A DNA stretch of 64,000 nt from Lachnospiraceae bacterium (GCA_910575475.1 CAJTGD010000001.1:62001-126000), one strand, 5' to 3'; positions 42,008 through 51,965 are shown, counted from the stretch's first letter. The notes: generated by a model from the sequence alone, not told the origin. Made by a program: numbers and translations.

Positions 42008-42037
42008 AAAAAGGGCAGCCGAAGGCTGCTCCTTTTT
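42008..42037 (-). terminator. bidirectional terminator after the GPH transporter
   Basis: AAAAAGGGCAGCC/GGCTGCTCCTTTTT with a GAA loop, T-runs on both strands, 17 bases after the stop at 42054. The remaining stretch 41832-42007 shows nothing clear. Confidence 0.8.
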
Positions 42038-42053
42038 CATTCAAAAATCTTTC

Positions 42054-43475
42054 CTATTTCAATTCCCCGGATGCCACTTTCCTTGCGATCTCCGCCTCAT
42101 TCGCTTTCGCCTTATCCCTTGTCATTCCGACACACAGGAACAGGACTGCTCCAAGCACGAACAGCGCTGCCGGCGCGAAGTTGATCACCATATCCATCCT
42201 TGTCAGCACTTCCGCGGAAAGGTTCTCCGCATTTGCCACATAACCCACTGCACTCAGCGCCAGGATTCCGATCGAACCGCCGATGGCATTTCCCAGCTTG
42301 GTAGAGAAGGAGACGCAGGACGCGATGACACCATCGGAACGCACGCCTGTCCTCAGCCAGTTATCGTCGATGATCTCCGCGCTCAGGGTAAAGCAGGAAA
42401 TGGAGATCAGGTTGGTCACACCATACAGGAATCCGGAAGGAACCACCATGCCCACCAGATTATTCTCACCGATAATGAAGAAGAATACACAGCACAGTGC
42501 CTGTAAGATACATCCCGCCGCGCCGATATATTTTTTACTGAAGCGGTTCAGCAAAAACGGAGCGTAAAAATTCACTACCAGCATCCCTGCGGACATGGCT
42601 GTCGCGAAGCCCGCAATGAGCACCGGATTGCCCATGATATAGATGAAATAATATGCCATGATACCGATTCTTCCAAACAGACCTGTCAAAAATGTAAGCA
42701 TCGCCAGCATCAAAAATACAGCGTTCCGGTCTTTAAACGTATACTTGAAGGAATTGACCAGGTTTTTCATGGTATCTCCGATACTCTCCTTCTTTCCGCT
42801 GCTCCCCAGGATTTCCTTTGTGGATGCAAAACATACCCAGAAACAGGGAATACATACAACAGAGAATACCAGCGCCGCCATAAAATATCCCTTTTCAGAA
42901 GAAGCAGATCCGCCTCCGAAATACAGGATCATCGGCATGGTCACCGCGCTGATCACCATCTGGATCAGTCCGGAACCGATTCCTTTATACGCATTCAGCG
43001 CCACACGCTCTTCGTTCAGAGCAGTCATACAGTTTGCCACGCACTGTGTGGAAATGTTCACAGCCGTATACGCCATCCCGCAGCCGATATATGTAAATCC
43101 GCACCAGATCGCCTTCCAGCTGTTTGGAACGTCCAGATTCAAAAAAGTAAGACAGTTAAACAGTGCCAATATCGGCGCGCCCCACAGAATATATGGACGG
43201 AAACGTCCCCATTTGGTGTGGGTATTCTCCGCGATGGCCCCGAACATCGGGTCATTAACCGCATCCCAGATCCGCGCGATCAGCATGATCGCCGAAATAG
43301 CCACCGGGGTCAATCCGACCACGTCCGTATAGAATACGGTCAGATAAGAGCTGATCAGTGTCCAGGAACACTGGGAGCCGATCTCACCAAAGCTGTATCC
43401 GATCTTCGTGAGAACCGAAAGCTTTTTGTTTGCGTCTTCGTTTGCCTGTACGGCTGCATTTGCGTTTTCACTCAT
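42054..43475 (-). CDS. GPH-family (glycoside-pentoside-hexuronide) sugar:cation symporter
   Basis: 473 residues, about 12 membrane helices. N-terminal family signature KIGYSFGEIGSQCSWTLISS, then LIARIWDAVNDPMFGAIAEN with the conserved Asp residues, and RFRPYILWGAPILALFN. The C-terminal half is intact (IGIMAYYFIYIMGNPVLIAG, VRSDGVIASCVSFSTKLGNA). Takes up an oligosaccharide or glycoside with a cation. The AraC-GH39 gene ends 231 bp upstream on the same strand; an inverted-repeat pair in that gap may be its control site. It ends with TAG. Confidence 0.94.
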   Translation of the reverse strand: MSENANAAVQANEDANKKLSVLTKIGYSFGEIGSQCSWTLISSYLTVFYTDVVGLTPVAISAIMLIARIWDAVNDPMFGAIAENTHTKWGRFRPYILWGAPILALFNCLTFLNLDVPNSWKAIWCGFTYIGCGMAYTAVNISTQCVANCMTALNEERVALNAYKGIGSGLIQMVISAVTMPMILYFGGGSASSEKGYFMAALVFSVVCIPCFWVCFASTKEILGSSGKKESIGDTMKNLVNSFKYTFKDRNAVFLMLAMLTFLTGLFGRIGIMAYYFIYIMGNPVLIAGFATAMSAGMLVVNFYAPFLLNRFSKKYIGAAGCILQALCCVFFFIIGENNLVGMVVPSGFLYGVTNLISISCFTLSAEIIDDNWLRTGVRSDGVIASCVSFSTKLGNAIGGSIGILALSAVGYVANAENLSAEVLTRMDMVINFAPAALFVLGAVLFLCVGMTRDKAKANEAEIARKVASGELK

Positions 43476-43574
43476 TTCTCTTTTCCTCTCTTTTCTTTTC
43501 TTGATGTATTTATCTTATCAGCAAATGCGGAAATACGCTTATCCTGTAGCTTCCTGTTTTCTGTCTATAATGAC

Positions 43575-43637
43575 CAAAATCCTACATATTTTTATTATTT
43601 CCCACATGGTATGTGCAAAACATATAGTAGGATTTTG
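43575..43637. promoter_or_regulatory. paired inverted repeats upstream of the GPH transporter
   Basis: CAAAATCCTAC (43575-43585) and GTAGGATTTTG (43627-43637) are exact inverted copies 52 bp apart. Between them CACATGGTATGTG forms a smaller palindrome. The block lies 100-160 bases before the transporter start. Spaced half-sites suit a dimeric or looping AraC-type regulator, and the adjacent AraC-GH39 protein is the candidate. Confidence 0.5.
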
Positions 43638-43706
43638 ACCTCGTGTACTGACCGCGTTTTTCCGGCAGGCTTTTTTTCTGATCTTCCATCGGTAATGCCA
43701 TATCCC

Positions 43707-46115
43707 CTACACCAGCAGCCGTATCCTCACAAACGCGATCTCATTGGGCTGCATCTGCACCTGGAGACTTAAAACCCCTTCTCTGGATTCGCATTTCTGT
43801 ATCGTCAGCTTGGGCTCGCACACCCTGCGGAAATATTTGATATCATTCCTGGACAGTTCCTTTTCATAATCCATCTCCTGCCAGATATTCAGCGCGCTCC
43901 CGTTCTGCTCATTGATCCGGTACGTCTTCACCTGGTAAACCCCGTCCGTCACATCCGTCAGAGTCAGGCACAATTCCAGCCCGTTCCGATCCTCAAAATA
44001 TTTCCAGAGGTGTTCCTTCTCGATCTCATCCTCCTTGGTAAAATAATAATTGTATCCCAGCTTCCGCTGGTTGTGGCAGATGATCCCGTAGGAATCATGC
44101 TGGTCGGTGGAAATCAGGTAATTCTCCCCTCTGCCGATATAATAAGGATAAAGCCGTTTCAAAAATTCAAAGGCGAATCCGGTGGGTTTGAGAATCCCGT
44201 CCTTCGACATCACCCCGGTGCCCCCGTGGAGCAGCCGGTTGGAATCATAATATTCCGAGATCCGGTCGCTCCCCAGGAAAAACGCCATATCCGCGACCTC
44301 GCCGTAAATATCCAGTATATTTTTGATCACATAGGCCCCCTTAAAGCAAGTGTCGTTGATAAAGCTGCGCGCGGAAGCCGTCAGGTTCCATTCCGTGATA
44401 TAGAGCTTGACGTCCCGAAGTCCGGTCTGTTCGATCAGTCCCTTTTCATATAAAATGCGGTGCTTCATACATTCATTGTCCGTACTGCGTTTCGCATACC
44501 GGTCCTTTTCAATTTCCCCGCGCTCATAGGAAAAATAGCAGATGGACAGAAAGTCCGGCTTCACGTCCTGGGCGCCCCAGCCCTCCAGAAACGCAGCGCG
44601 CCAGCTTTCCCGGAAATCCAGCCTGAGTCCGCAGCCGCCCACCTCCATCTTATCGCTGTAATGCTTCACGATCCTGCTGGTTCTGCCGAACAGCTCGTAA
44701 TATTCATTTACCGCATTCTCCTGTTCCCACCTGCTCTCATGAAACCACACCTCCATGCGCCAGCTGTCCAATTCGCTTCTGCCGTAGCGGTGTACCAGAT
44801 GCCGCATCAATGCATGCAGTACCCGCTCCCATTTTTCCGGCTCCGCATATCCTGTGTCTCCCTCTTCCTGAAACAGCGTCTGCACATTTCTCATAAATCT
44901 GATCGGCTTCATTCCCAGTTCGATATGCGGTTTGAGCCCATACTGCAGCAGAAAGTCCAGGATGGAATCCAGCCGCGTAAAATTATAGCTGCCGTCCAGG
45001 ATGTCCAGGTCGATGAGCATTTCCTTTGCGAAAATATTCCAGAACCGGGCATAGGTAAAGCCCAGTGCTTCCTTCAAAAGCATCACATGCTCCCGCACCT
45101 CGGACCGTAAAAGCGACGCCGCCGACCCGATATTCATGGTCCGGCCCCAGCCGTCCCACAGCTTTTCACTCCTTTGAACAGAAAATGTATCCTTCCGGAA
45201 ACCAATCTCCATGCCCTCCTCCTGTACCGAATCGTTCACATGGAGATAGTGCTCCAGCCGCTCCTCCACAGCCGTGTCTGTTTCCCGGACCTCTTCCTCT
45301 CTGGCCTGCTCCTTGGATCGTTTCCGCAGCGATGAGGGCGTTTCCCCGTAAGCCTTTTTAAATGCCTTGTTAAAAATGGCCACATTGGCAAATCCATTGT
45401 CATAGGCGATCCGTGTGATCGGCGTGCTGGTATACAAAAGCTCGTCCACCGCGTGATACAGCCGGATATTGGTCAGGTATTCCGCAAAGCTCATGCCATA
45501 ATTCCGTTTAAAAAACCGGGAAAGATAGCCATTGGAGAGATACAGCTTGTCCGCCAGCTCTTTCAGGCTGATCGGCTGGTTATAATTTGCCCGGATATAG
45601 TTGTTGATCTGCTGGATCCGCTCCTCAAATTTTTCCTTATCATCCAAGCTTTCCTTATCTGACGCCTGCACAAGAAAATACATGGACAAAATGTCGAGGA
45701 TACGGTAGCACAGCCCGATATGTCCGAAGTTGGCCGAATTTCCCCGGGTCTCCAGATAGTGGTTCAAAAGGATTTTCAGCGTATCCCGAAGCTGGTTGTA
45801 CCGCTCGCTCTGTCCTCTCGTAGAATCGCACCAGAAAATGACATCCATACTCCGGAACACATCGCTGACCATCTGATACAGGATAGAAAACCGCACGTAT
45901 AAAATGTCTCCGGAGCCTTTCAGCTGATGCCGTTTATTTGCGTTCACCACCAGTACATCCTCCGGCTCCATATGGGTCACCTGCTCCCCGATTGTCACAT
46001 CCATGGCGCCCTCGAGCACGTACAGCAGTTCAATATCCTGATGGAAATGCTCCGGCTCATCTGTCGTATTCAGCACGGATATTTTCATTTTCTCTTTTCT
46101 TATATTATCATCCAT
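43707..46115 (-). CDS. second AraC-family regulator with C-terminal GH39-like sensor domain
   Basis: 802 residues, AGGAGAAGATCT before the ATG. Same plan as 36720-39161: cupin (QDIELLYVLEGAMDVTIGEQ), AraC helix-turn-helix at about 190-290 (ISLKELADKLYLSNGYLSRF, IAYDNGFANVAIFNKAFKKA), and a GH39-like barrel from about 340. The nucleophile motif is kept (LYITEWNLT) but the acid/base region reads MEVWFHESR instead of the family VWNEP. It is therefore probably a sugar sensor rather than an enzyme. Neighbours are the GPH transporter (downstream) and a sugar isomerase (upstream). It ends with TAG. Confidence 0.88.
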   Translation of the reverse strand: MDDNIRKEKMKISVLNTTDEPEHFHQDIELLYVLEGAMDVTIGEQVTHMEPEDVLVVNANKRHQLKGSGDILYVRFSILYQMVSDVFRSMDVIFWCDSTRGQSERYNQLRDTLKILLNHYLETRGNSANFGHIGLCYRILDILSMYFLVQASDKESLDDKEKFEERIQQINNYIRANYNQPISLKELADKLYLSNGYLSRFFKRNYGMSFAEYLTNIRLYHAVDELLYTSTPITRIAYDNGFANVAIFNKAFKKAYGETPSSLRKRSKEQAREEEVRETDTAVEERLEHYLHVNDSVQEEGMEIGFRKDTFSVQRSEKLWDGWGRTMNIGSAASLLRSEVREHVMLLKEALGFTYARFWNIFAKEMLIDLDILDGSYNFTRLDSILDFLLQYGLKPHIELGMKPIRFMRNVQTLFQEEGDTGYAEPEKWERVLHALMRHLVHRYGRSELDSWRMEVWFHESRWEQENAVNEYYELFGRTSRIVKHYSDKMEVGGCGLRLDFRESWRAAFLEGWGAQDVKPDFLSICYFSYERGEIEKDRYAKRSTDNECMKHRILYEKGLIEQTGLRDVKLYITEWNLTASARSFINDTCFKGAYVIKNILDIYGEVADMAFFLGSDRISEYYDSNRLLHGGTGVMSKDGILKPTGFAFEFLKRLYPYYIGRGENYLISTDQHDSYGIICHNQRKLGYNYYFTKEDEIEKEHLWKYFEDRNGLELCLTLTDVTDGVYQVKTYRINEQNGSALNIWQEMDYEKELSRNDIKYFRRVCEPKLTIQKCESREGVLSLQVQMQPNEIAFVRIRLLV

Positions 46116-46250
46116 AGATCTTCTCCTGTTTTTTCAGATGAAAACTCGCCTGCCCCAGCCAAAACATCCGCGGCAAGCCGCCGAATATCCATGCAGGCAT
46201 GGCTGCCTGGCCCGTTGCTTCGCAGCGATCAACCAGTTGAATTTTTACAT

Positions 46251-47135
46251 TCAGATCTGTGTTCTGTAGTATTCCAGATCTGCCTTCAAGTCATTCAGAC
46301 GGTTTCCGGAAACGGAATACTCTCGCTCCACAATATATGCCTGACATCCGTTTTGGTCGGCCGCTTCTTTCAGAGCTTTCCAATCCACCAGTCCTTCTCC
46401 TGCCCTGCAGTTGATCCGGTCAAGCTCCTCCATGTTCTTTTTCAGTTCATCCGAAAAAATGGGAGCGCCGTTCTCATCCCTTGGCAGACTGCCAAAATCC
46501 ATCGGCGGCTGAGGCCCTACTACCCGGCTGCTCTCCTTGATGTGGATCAGCTTCACCCTGCCGCTGTACTGCTCCACAAATGCGATGGGATCAAAGCCTG
46601 CCGCGGCGCACCAGCCTGCGTCCAGCTCAAAGCTCACATATTCCGGATCAGTTTCCCGCATCAGCACATCGATCACCCTGTTTGTTCCGCGCGCGCCGTC
46701 CAGAGCTGTTTCTGTCCCGCCAGGCACACTCCCGATCCGGCCGCAGTCTGCAAATTCCTGGGTATGATTATGGTACGTAAGCATCAGCCCCTTTTCAGCG
46801 CAGGCTTTTCCGATCCGGTTCAGGGTTTTGGCAAATCTGTGGACAGACTCCTCATCCTTCAAAACCTCCATCCCGATCCCGATGAACTTCATCCCCAGTG
46901 TATTCGCAAAGGGAATCAGCTCCTCCACCATCTCTGTCTTCGGCGCATGGAGGGAAACCGGCTCCAAATTCAGTTCCTCCAGCAGCGCTTTCAATTCCTC
47001 CGCCGGGATCTCAAAATCCGGCCCGAACAGCTCCGCCCCGTCATATCCCATCTCCGCCGCGCGCCGGAAATTCTCCCGGCTGTCGTTCATCGTCCCATCC
47101 ATAAAGGAATACATCTGCAAATTTACTTTTCCCAT
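46251..47135 (-). CDS. sugar phosphate isomerase/epimerase (AP-endonuclease-2-like TIM barrel)
   Basis: 294 residues, AGGAGGGCC before the ATG. Xylose-isomerase-like barrel: AAEMGYDGAELFGPDFEIPA, PVSLHAPK, LTYHNHTQEF, SFELDAGWCAAAG and LIHIKESS carry the usual His/Glu/Asp metal ligands. The reaction (isomerase, epimerase or dehydratase) cannot be told from sequence. Upstream of the AraC-GH39 gene in the same direction, so it likely belongs to the same sugar pathway. The 339-bp gap to the divergent response regulator (47136-47474) shows only a plus-strand TATAAT near 47446. Confidence 0.88.
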   Translation of the reverse strand: MGKVNLQMYSFMDGTMNDSRENFRRAAEMGYDGAELFGPDFEIPAEELKALLEELNLEPVSLHAPKTEMVEELIPFANTLGMKFIGIGMEVLKDEESVHRFAKTLNRIGKACAEKGLMLTYHNHTQEFADCGRIGSVPGGTETALDGARGTNRVIDVLMRETDPEYVSFELDAGWCAAAGFDPIAFVEQYSGRVKLIHIKESSRVVGPQPPMDFGSLPRDENGAPIFSDELKKNMEELDRINCRAGEGLVDWKALKEAADQNGCQAYIVEREYSVSGNRLNDLKADLEYYRTQI

Positions 47136-47474
47136 CTTTTTGGCCCTCCTGCCATTATAGATTCTTTTTTACGTTTCTGCAGTCTAATATGGCCGCTATC
47201 CTGAAAGTTCCAACGGTCGTTGACTGTCCACGCCCCGGCCGGGTGCCCACAGAAACGGCAGCCTGCAATACGCCCAGTTTTATTCTACAGAATCCAAACT
47301 TGTTTTCCTATCCGATTTTGAGCCAAAATCATCCAGCTTTTTGCCCAATTTTTTACCTTCCATCCAAAGAGAGCAAAATATACACATGTTTTTTTGTCCT
47401 CTCTGCTTTTCTTTTCACTCACATGCGCCGAGTGATAGATAGAACTATAATGTAAGTCAGGAGGCGCAGTACAA

Positions 47475-48146
47475 ATGAACCGGTACAAAATCATGGTAAT
47501 TGAAGACGATCCTGTGATACAAGGAGAATTGCGGGCCTTGTTGGAAGGGAATGGATATGTAACCGCAGGAGCAGAAGGCTTTTCTTCCGTGATAGAGACT
47601 GTCAAAAAGGAAAAACCGCACTTGATTTTGCTGGATATTAAGCTGCCCGGAGAAAGCGGATTTACCTTGTGTTCGAAAATTCGTATATTCTCAGATGTTC
47701 CCATCATTTTTGTGACAGGCTGCAGCACAGATATGGATGAACTGAACAGCATTATGCTGGGCGGAGATGCCTTTATTACGAAGCCATATAATCCGGCAAT
47801 TTTACTTGCAAAGACGGCCTCTTTGTTAAGACGCGTATATCCGGCACAGCAGGCGGGACAGATGGCTTATGGCGGCGCGGTTCTGCATTTGGAGGCCAGC
47901 GTTTTGGAATATGAGGGACGGCGGGCTGACCTGACAAGGAACGAACAGAAAATTTTATATTTCCTGTTCAAAAATGCCGGAAACATCTGTTCCCGCCCGG
48001 ATATAATAGAATTTTTGTGGGACAACCAATTATATGTGGACGACAATGCCCTGAGTGTAAATATCAACCGTATTCGAGAAAAACTGGCCGCCATCGGTTT
48101 GAAAAATTTTATCAGAACGAAACATCGGCAGGGGTACACACTATGA
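47475..48146 (+). CDS. response regulator, BceR-like OmpR family
   Basis: 223 residues, AGGAGG before the ATG. Receiver: IEDDPVIQGELRALLEGNGY, phosphoacceptor Asp in LILLDIKLPGESG, Thr in VTGC and Lys in ITKPY. DNA-binding domain: LTRNEQKILYFLFKNAGNIC and ending KHRQGYTL. The stop overlaps the kinase start (ATGA). It belongs to a kinase-regulator-ABC module of the bacitracin-resistance type. Confidence 0.92.
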   Translation: MNRYKIMVIEDDPVIQGELRALLEGNGYVTAGAEGFSSVIETVKKEKPHLILLDIKLPGESGFTLCSKIRIFSDVPIIFVTGCSTDMDELNSIMLGGDAFITKPYNPAILLAKTASLLRRVYPAQQAGQMAYGGAVLHLEASVLEYEGRRADLTRNEQKILYFLFKNAGNICSRPDIIEFLWDNQLYVDDNALSVNINRIREKLAAIGLKNFIRTKHRQGYTL

Positions 48147-49156
48147 ATAAAAAATTATACTGGAAAAACAGGCAGGCATTCCTGCTTACAAATTTCGTGT
48201 GTATGCTTGCCCTTACCCTTTTTCTCATGATATGCGGCAATACAGTTTCAAGTATTGCGCTGATTTTAATTCTTTGGGGATTCATTTTAGCAATCGGCAT
48301 GGGAAGTACCTATTGGAAACACAAGCGGCAAATGCAGGTGCTGCTGACGATGGCGGATCAATTATCGGAACGCTATCTGATCTCTGAAATCATGGAACTG
48401 CCGGAACAGGCTGAAGACCAGGTGTATTACCAGCTAATCAAAATGGCCGGAAAATCCATGCTGGAACAGATTGGAAGCGTCCGCCGGGAAAGAATCGAGT
48501 ATAAAGAGTATATTGAGCAGTGGATCCATGAGATAAAAACGCCGATTACGGCCATGAAACTGCTCTGCGAAAATCACCGTTCCGAATTCACAAAAGAATT
48601 TTTAACGGAATTGGAAAAGACAACTCATTTCACGGAGCAGGCCCTCTATTATGCCCGCAGTGAATATACAGAAAAAGATTATTCGGTGCGGGAGATTTGC
48701 CTGTCTGATGTGATCCACCAGGCCATAGCAGATAATAAATATCTTCTGCTGAAAAACAACGTAAAGATAAAAATATCAGATGCAGACCATACCGTATTTT
48801 CCGATGACAAATGGGTTCGCTTTATTTTGAACCAGCTTATCGTGAATGCAGTAAAATACCGGACAGAACAGCCGGAGTTGGATTTTAATGTCCGGCGGCA
48901 GGGAGATCAGGTTATGCTTGATGTGACAGATAACGGCATTGGCATTCCGGCCTGTGATCTTCCCCGTATTTTCGAAAAAGGGTTCACAGGACAGAATGGG
49001 CGTACCACGCAAAATTCAACCGGCATCGGATTATATCTTTGCAAAAGGCTTTGCGATAAAATAGGGATTGTCATTTCCGCAGACTCGCGTAAAGCCGGAA
49101 CGTCTCTTTGCCTGACCTTCCGGATCAATCATTTTGTTCATGGAGTGCAGGACTGA
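48143..49156 (+). CDS. sensor histidine kinase, BceS-like
   Basis: 337 residues from the ATG at 48143 (MNKKLYWKNRQAFLL), overlapping the regulator stop; the longer frame from 48017 lies inside that gene. Two membrane helices (about 12-32 and 38-56) with almost no outer loop, the intramembrane-sensing layout. H-box WIHEIKTPITAMK, N-box NQLIVNAVKYR, DNGIGIPACDLPRIFEKGFT and GIGLYLCKRLC. Such kinases sense flux through the adjacent ABC transporter. Confidence 0.92.
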   Translation: MNKKLYWKNRQAFLLTNFVCMLALTLFLMICGNTVSSIALILILWGFILAIGMGSTYWKHKRQMQVLLTMADQLSERYLISEIMELPEQAEDQVYYQLIKMAGKSMLEQIGSVRRERIEYKEYIEQWIHEIKTPITAMKLLCENHRSEFTKEFLTELEKTTHFTEQALYYARSEYTEKDYSVREICLSDVIHQAIADNKYLLLKNNVKIKISDADHTVFSDDKWVRFILNQLIVNAVKYRTEQPELDFNVRRQGDQVMLDVTDNGIGIPACDLPRIFEKGFTGQNGRTTQNSTGIGLYLCKRLCDKIGIVISADSRKAGTSLCLTFRINHFVHGVQD

Positions 49157-49171
49157 TCTTGTCCTGCACTT

Positions 49172-49198
49172 CTTACAATTTTGTTAGAACTTTGTAAG
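49172..49198 (+). promoter_or_regulatory. BceR-like operator ahead of the bceAB-type genes
   Basis: CTTACA (49172-49177) and TGTAAG (49193-49198) are inverted half-sites, with a second TTGTTAG-like element between them, 58 bases before the ATPase start. Inverted CTTACA/TGTAAG sites are typical of BceR-type regulators. Confidence 0.5.
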
Positions 49199-49255
49199 AA
49201 AACCTGATACAAACAGAAGCCGGTTTCATTTACAATGGGAGTGGAGGTGAACACA

Positions 49256-49999
49256 ATGAATGAAATTTTGAAACTGGACCATATCCAGAAATACTATGGA
49301 AACCAGGGCAATCTCACCAGGGCGATCCACGACATCAGCTTTTCTGTAAACGAGGGTGAGTTTGTCGCCATCATGGGGGCATCCGGTTCCGGCAAGACAA
49401 CGCTGCTGAACTGTATCTCCACGATTGATACGGTCAGCGCCGGCCATATCTGCCTGGACGGGACGGATGTCACGGAAATCCGGGATCAGGCGCTGGCCCG
49501 GTTCCGCCGGGAAAATCTCGGCTTTGTCTTTCAGGACTTCAACCTTCTGGACACGCTCACTGTTTCTGAAAATATTGCGCTGGCCCTGACCATCAATCAC
49601 ACGCCTGCAGAACAGGTCGACGCAAAAGTGCTGGAGATGGCGCAGACCCTCAGCATCACGGATATTCTGGACAAATATCCCTATCAGGTGTCCGGCGGCC
49701 AAAAACAGCGCTGCGCCTGCGCCAGGGCGATCATCAACAAACCGAAGCTGCTCCTGGCCGATGAACCCACCGGTTCCCTGGACAGCCATTCGGCCCAAAT
49801 GCTCCTCCGTACCATACAGAGCATCCATGAGCAGTCAGGGGCAACGATCCTGATGGTGACGCATGATGCTTTTTCCGCCAGCTATGCGGGCCGTATCCTG
49901 TTTCTTCGGGATGGGAGGATTTTCACCGAGATTTTGAAAGGCTCGGATTCCCGCAGAGCATTTTTTGAAAAGATTTTGGATGTTCTCACCATGATGTGA
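49256..49999 (+). CDS. ABC transporter ATP-binding protein, BceA-like
   Basis: 247 residues from the ATG at 49256 with GGAGGTGA 6 bases upstream; the frame start at 49235 is rejected. Walker A GASGSGKTTLLN, VFQDFNLL, signature VSGGQKQRCACARA, Walker B LLLADEPTGSLD, H-loop THDAF. Forms the peptide-antibiotic resistance transporter with the large permease 13 bp downstream. Confidence 0.93.
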   Translation: MNEILKLDHIQKYYGNQGNLTRAIHDISFSVNEGEFVAIMGASGSGKTTLLNCISTIDTVSAGHICLDGTDVTEIRDQALARFRRENLGFVFQDFNLLDTLTVSENIALALTINHTPAEQVDAKVLEMAQTLSITDILDKYPYQVSGGQKQRCACARAIINKPKLLLADEPTGSLDSHSAQMLLRTIQSIHEQSGATILMVTHDAFSASYAGRILFLRDGRIFTEILKGSDSRRAFFEKILDVLTMM

Positions 50000-50012
50000 G
50001 GAGGGGCCGACG

Positions 50013-51965
50013 ATGTATCTTAAATTAGCCTTGCGGAATGTCAAACGCTCTGCCAGAGATTACGTGATTTATTTCATTACGATCGTTCTTATCGTGATGC
50101 TGATGTATTCCTTTTTGGCATTGGCATTTTCAACTGATATTACTTCTATGTCCGAAAATATGTCGATACTGACAACCGGGATTACAGGACTCTCTGTTGT
50201 TGTGACACTGATTTCCTCTTTTATTGTCAGCTATGCCGTCCGATTCATACTGGGGCAGCGCAAGAAAGAATTTGCCGCCTATGAATTACTCGGCATGGAA
50301 ATCGGCTCTATCCAGAAATTATTTTTGATCGAGAATACGGTGATCGGCACGGCGGCATTTCTGGCGGGCATTTCTCTGGGGACAGAACTGGCCGGAATAC
50401 TGACGCAGATCGTAAAAAATATATTTGATGCACCCCATTCCTACCATGCTTCTTTTTCTATACGGGCTTTGGTACTCACCATTTTATTTTTCATGTTGAT
50501 GTACGGAACCGGGATGGTTCGTGCCGTCCATATCATCCGGCGTGAAAAAATTGTAGATCTGCTTTATGATAGCCGCAAAAACGAAGTCATTTCCAGGCAG
50601 AAACACAGTTCCCTACAGCTTGTACTTGTCATTTGCTCTGTATTGGCAATTATTGCAGGAATGTTTTTGATCCGGAAGGGTTTATCTATTCAGACAAATA
50701 CAGCATGGGGATATCTGATTGGAGCAACCGCATTGCTTCTGGCGGGTGTATATGAGATTTACCGCTGCTTCCCTGTCATGTTGATTACTTTTGCAAAGCG
50801 CAAAAAGAGGATTCTATATTCCAAGTGCAATTTGTTTTACTTCGGGCAGATCGGACATCGCATTCAATCCTGCGGACGCGTGATAGCAATTACAGCAATC
50901 TTATTTACGCTTTCCCTTGCAGCCATGTTTATCGGGCTGGTCATGGGTGCTGGCTATAAGGCAAATATGAAAGCCTCTTATCCCTATGACGCCGGCGTTG
51001 CGATTGATGCGCCATTAACCAGGAGCAGCTTTGACGGTCTGATTTCCTTTGTGGATGAGAAGTGCCCCGTTCAAAAAGAAATTATTTATTATCTCTATGA
51101 TGCAAACGGCTATTCTGCTGACGCACTTGCCCTGTCTGACTACAATACACTGCGTTCCATACTGGGATTTAAAAAAACAGAATTGCCGGATGATCAATAC
51201 CTGGTTCATTGCGACACATGGACTTATACAGAGGATATTAAAACAGCCCTGAAAACCCGGCCGAAGATCACACTTGCAGGTGTCTCTCTCGAAAATCCCC
51301 AGGGCAGAATTTATGAAGAAGCGATGGAGCAATATCGGATGGCCGGAACAAACGGATATGTCCTTGTAGTTCCGGATCACGTTGCAAAAAAGCTTCCGGC
51401 GAACAAAATACGTCTTGTGATGCAATTAGAAAACGGCGGTATTCCGGAACTGCGCTCTGAAATCCATGGGTATCTTAATTCTGAACAATGGCGCCCAAAG
51501 CTTCAGGCAGGCGCCGTATTGCCGGAGCATGTTACCATGGGTGTAACGGTACAGGCATGGGGTATCAGTAATTCCCTGACTGGGTTTACTTCCATTTCGT
51601 TCTGCGGCCTTTATCTGAGTATTATATTTATCCTGCTTTCCTGCACAGTACTGGCTTTTGAACAGTTATCTGCCCTTGATCATAATCGGCGGAGCTATCA
51701 GAGCCTGGACAGGATCGGCGTCTCAGAAGAAATGCAGAGAAAACTCATTCACCGTGAATTATCTACCTTTTTCTTGATACCGCTGATCCTGCCGTCAGTT
51801 GTGATATTCGTTCTGATGGTTGGAGCCCAAACTCTGTATGGAGCTTATATTTTGCAAAAAGGCCTCATTCCTTTCTATGGTTTCATTACGATTTCGGTTT
51901 TTGCAATGATTTATTTGGTATACTATGAGGCTGCCTATTCTCTGTTCAAAAGGAATATCTTGTGA
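50013..51965 (+). CDS. ABC transporter permease, BceB-like
   Basis: 650 residues. About ten membrane helices: the first at 18-40, an FtsX-type four-helix group (VTLISSFIVSYAVRFILGQR, then KKEFAAYELLGMEIGSIQKL), a helix pair near 200-250, a large extracellular domain (about 310-510) and a C-terminal helix group (FCGLYLSIIFILLSCTVLAF and others). This matches BceB, whose extracellular domain binds peptide antibiotics or lipid II-cycle complexes. Cotranscribed with the ATPase; regulation by the kinase pair upstream is expected. It ends 146 bp before the convergent glycosidase. Confidence 0.92.
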   Translation: MYLKLALRNVKRSARDYVIYFITIVLIVMLMYSFLALAFSTDITSMSENMSILTTGITGLSVVVTLISSFIVSYAVRFILGQRKKEFAAYELLGMEIGSIQKLFLIENTVIGTAAFLAGISLGTELAGILTQIVKNIFDAPHSYHASFSIRALVLTILFFMLMYGTGMVRAVHIIRREKIVDLLYDSRKNEVISRQKHSSLQLVLVICSVLAIIAGMFLIRKGLSIQTNTAWGYLIGATALLLAGVYEIYRCFPVMLITFAKRKKRILYSKCNLFYFGQIGHRIQSCGRVIAITAILFTLSLAAMFIGLVMGAGYKANMKASYPYDAGVAIDAPLTRSSFDGLISFVDEKCPVQKEIIYYLYDANGYSADALALSDYNTLRSILGFKKTELPDDQYLVHCDTWTYTEDIKTALKTRPKITLAGVSLENPQGRIYEEAMEQYRMAGTNGYVLVVPDHVAKKLPANKIRLVMQLENGGIPELRSEIHGYLNSEQWRPKLQAGAVLPEHVTMGVTVQAWGISNSLTGFTSISFCGLYLSIIFILLSCTVLAFEQLSALDHNRRSYQSLDRIGVSEEMQRKLIHRELSTFFLIPLILPSVVIFVLMVGAQTLYGAYILQKGLIPFYGFITISVFAMIYLVYYEAAYSLFKRNIL

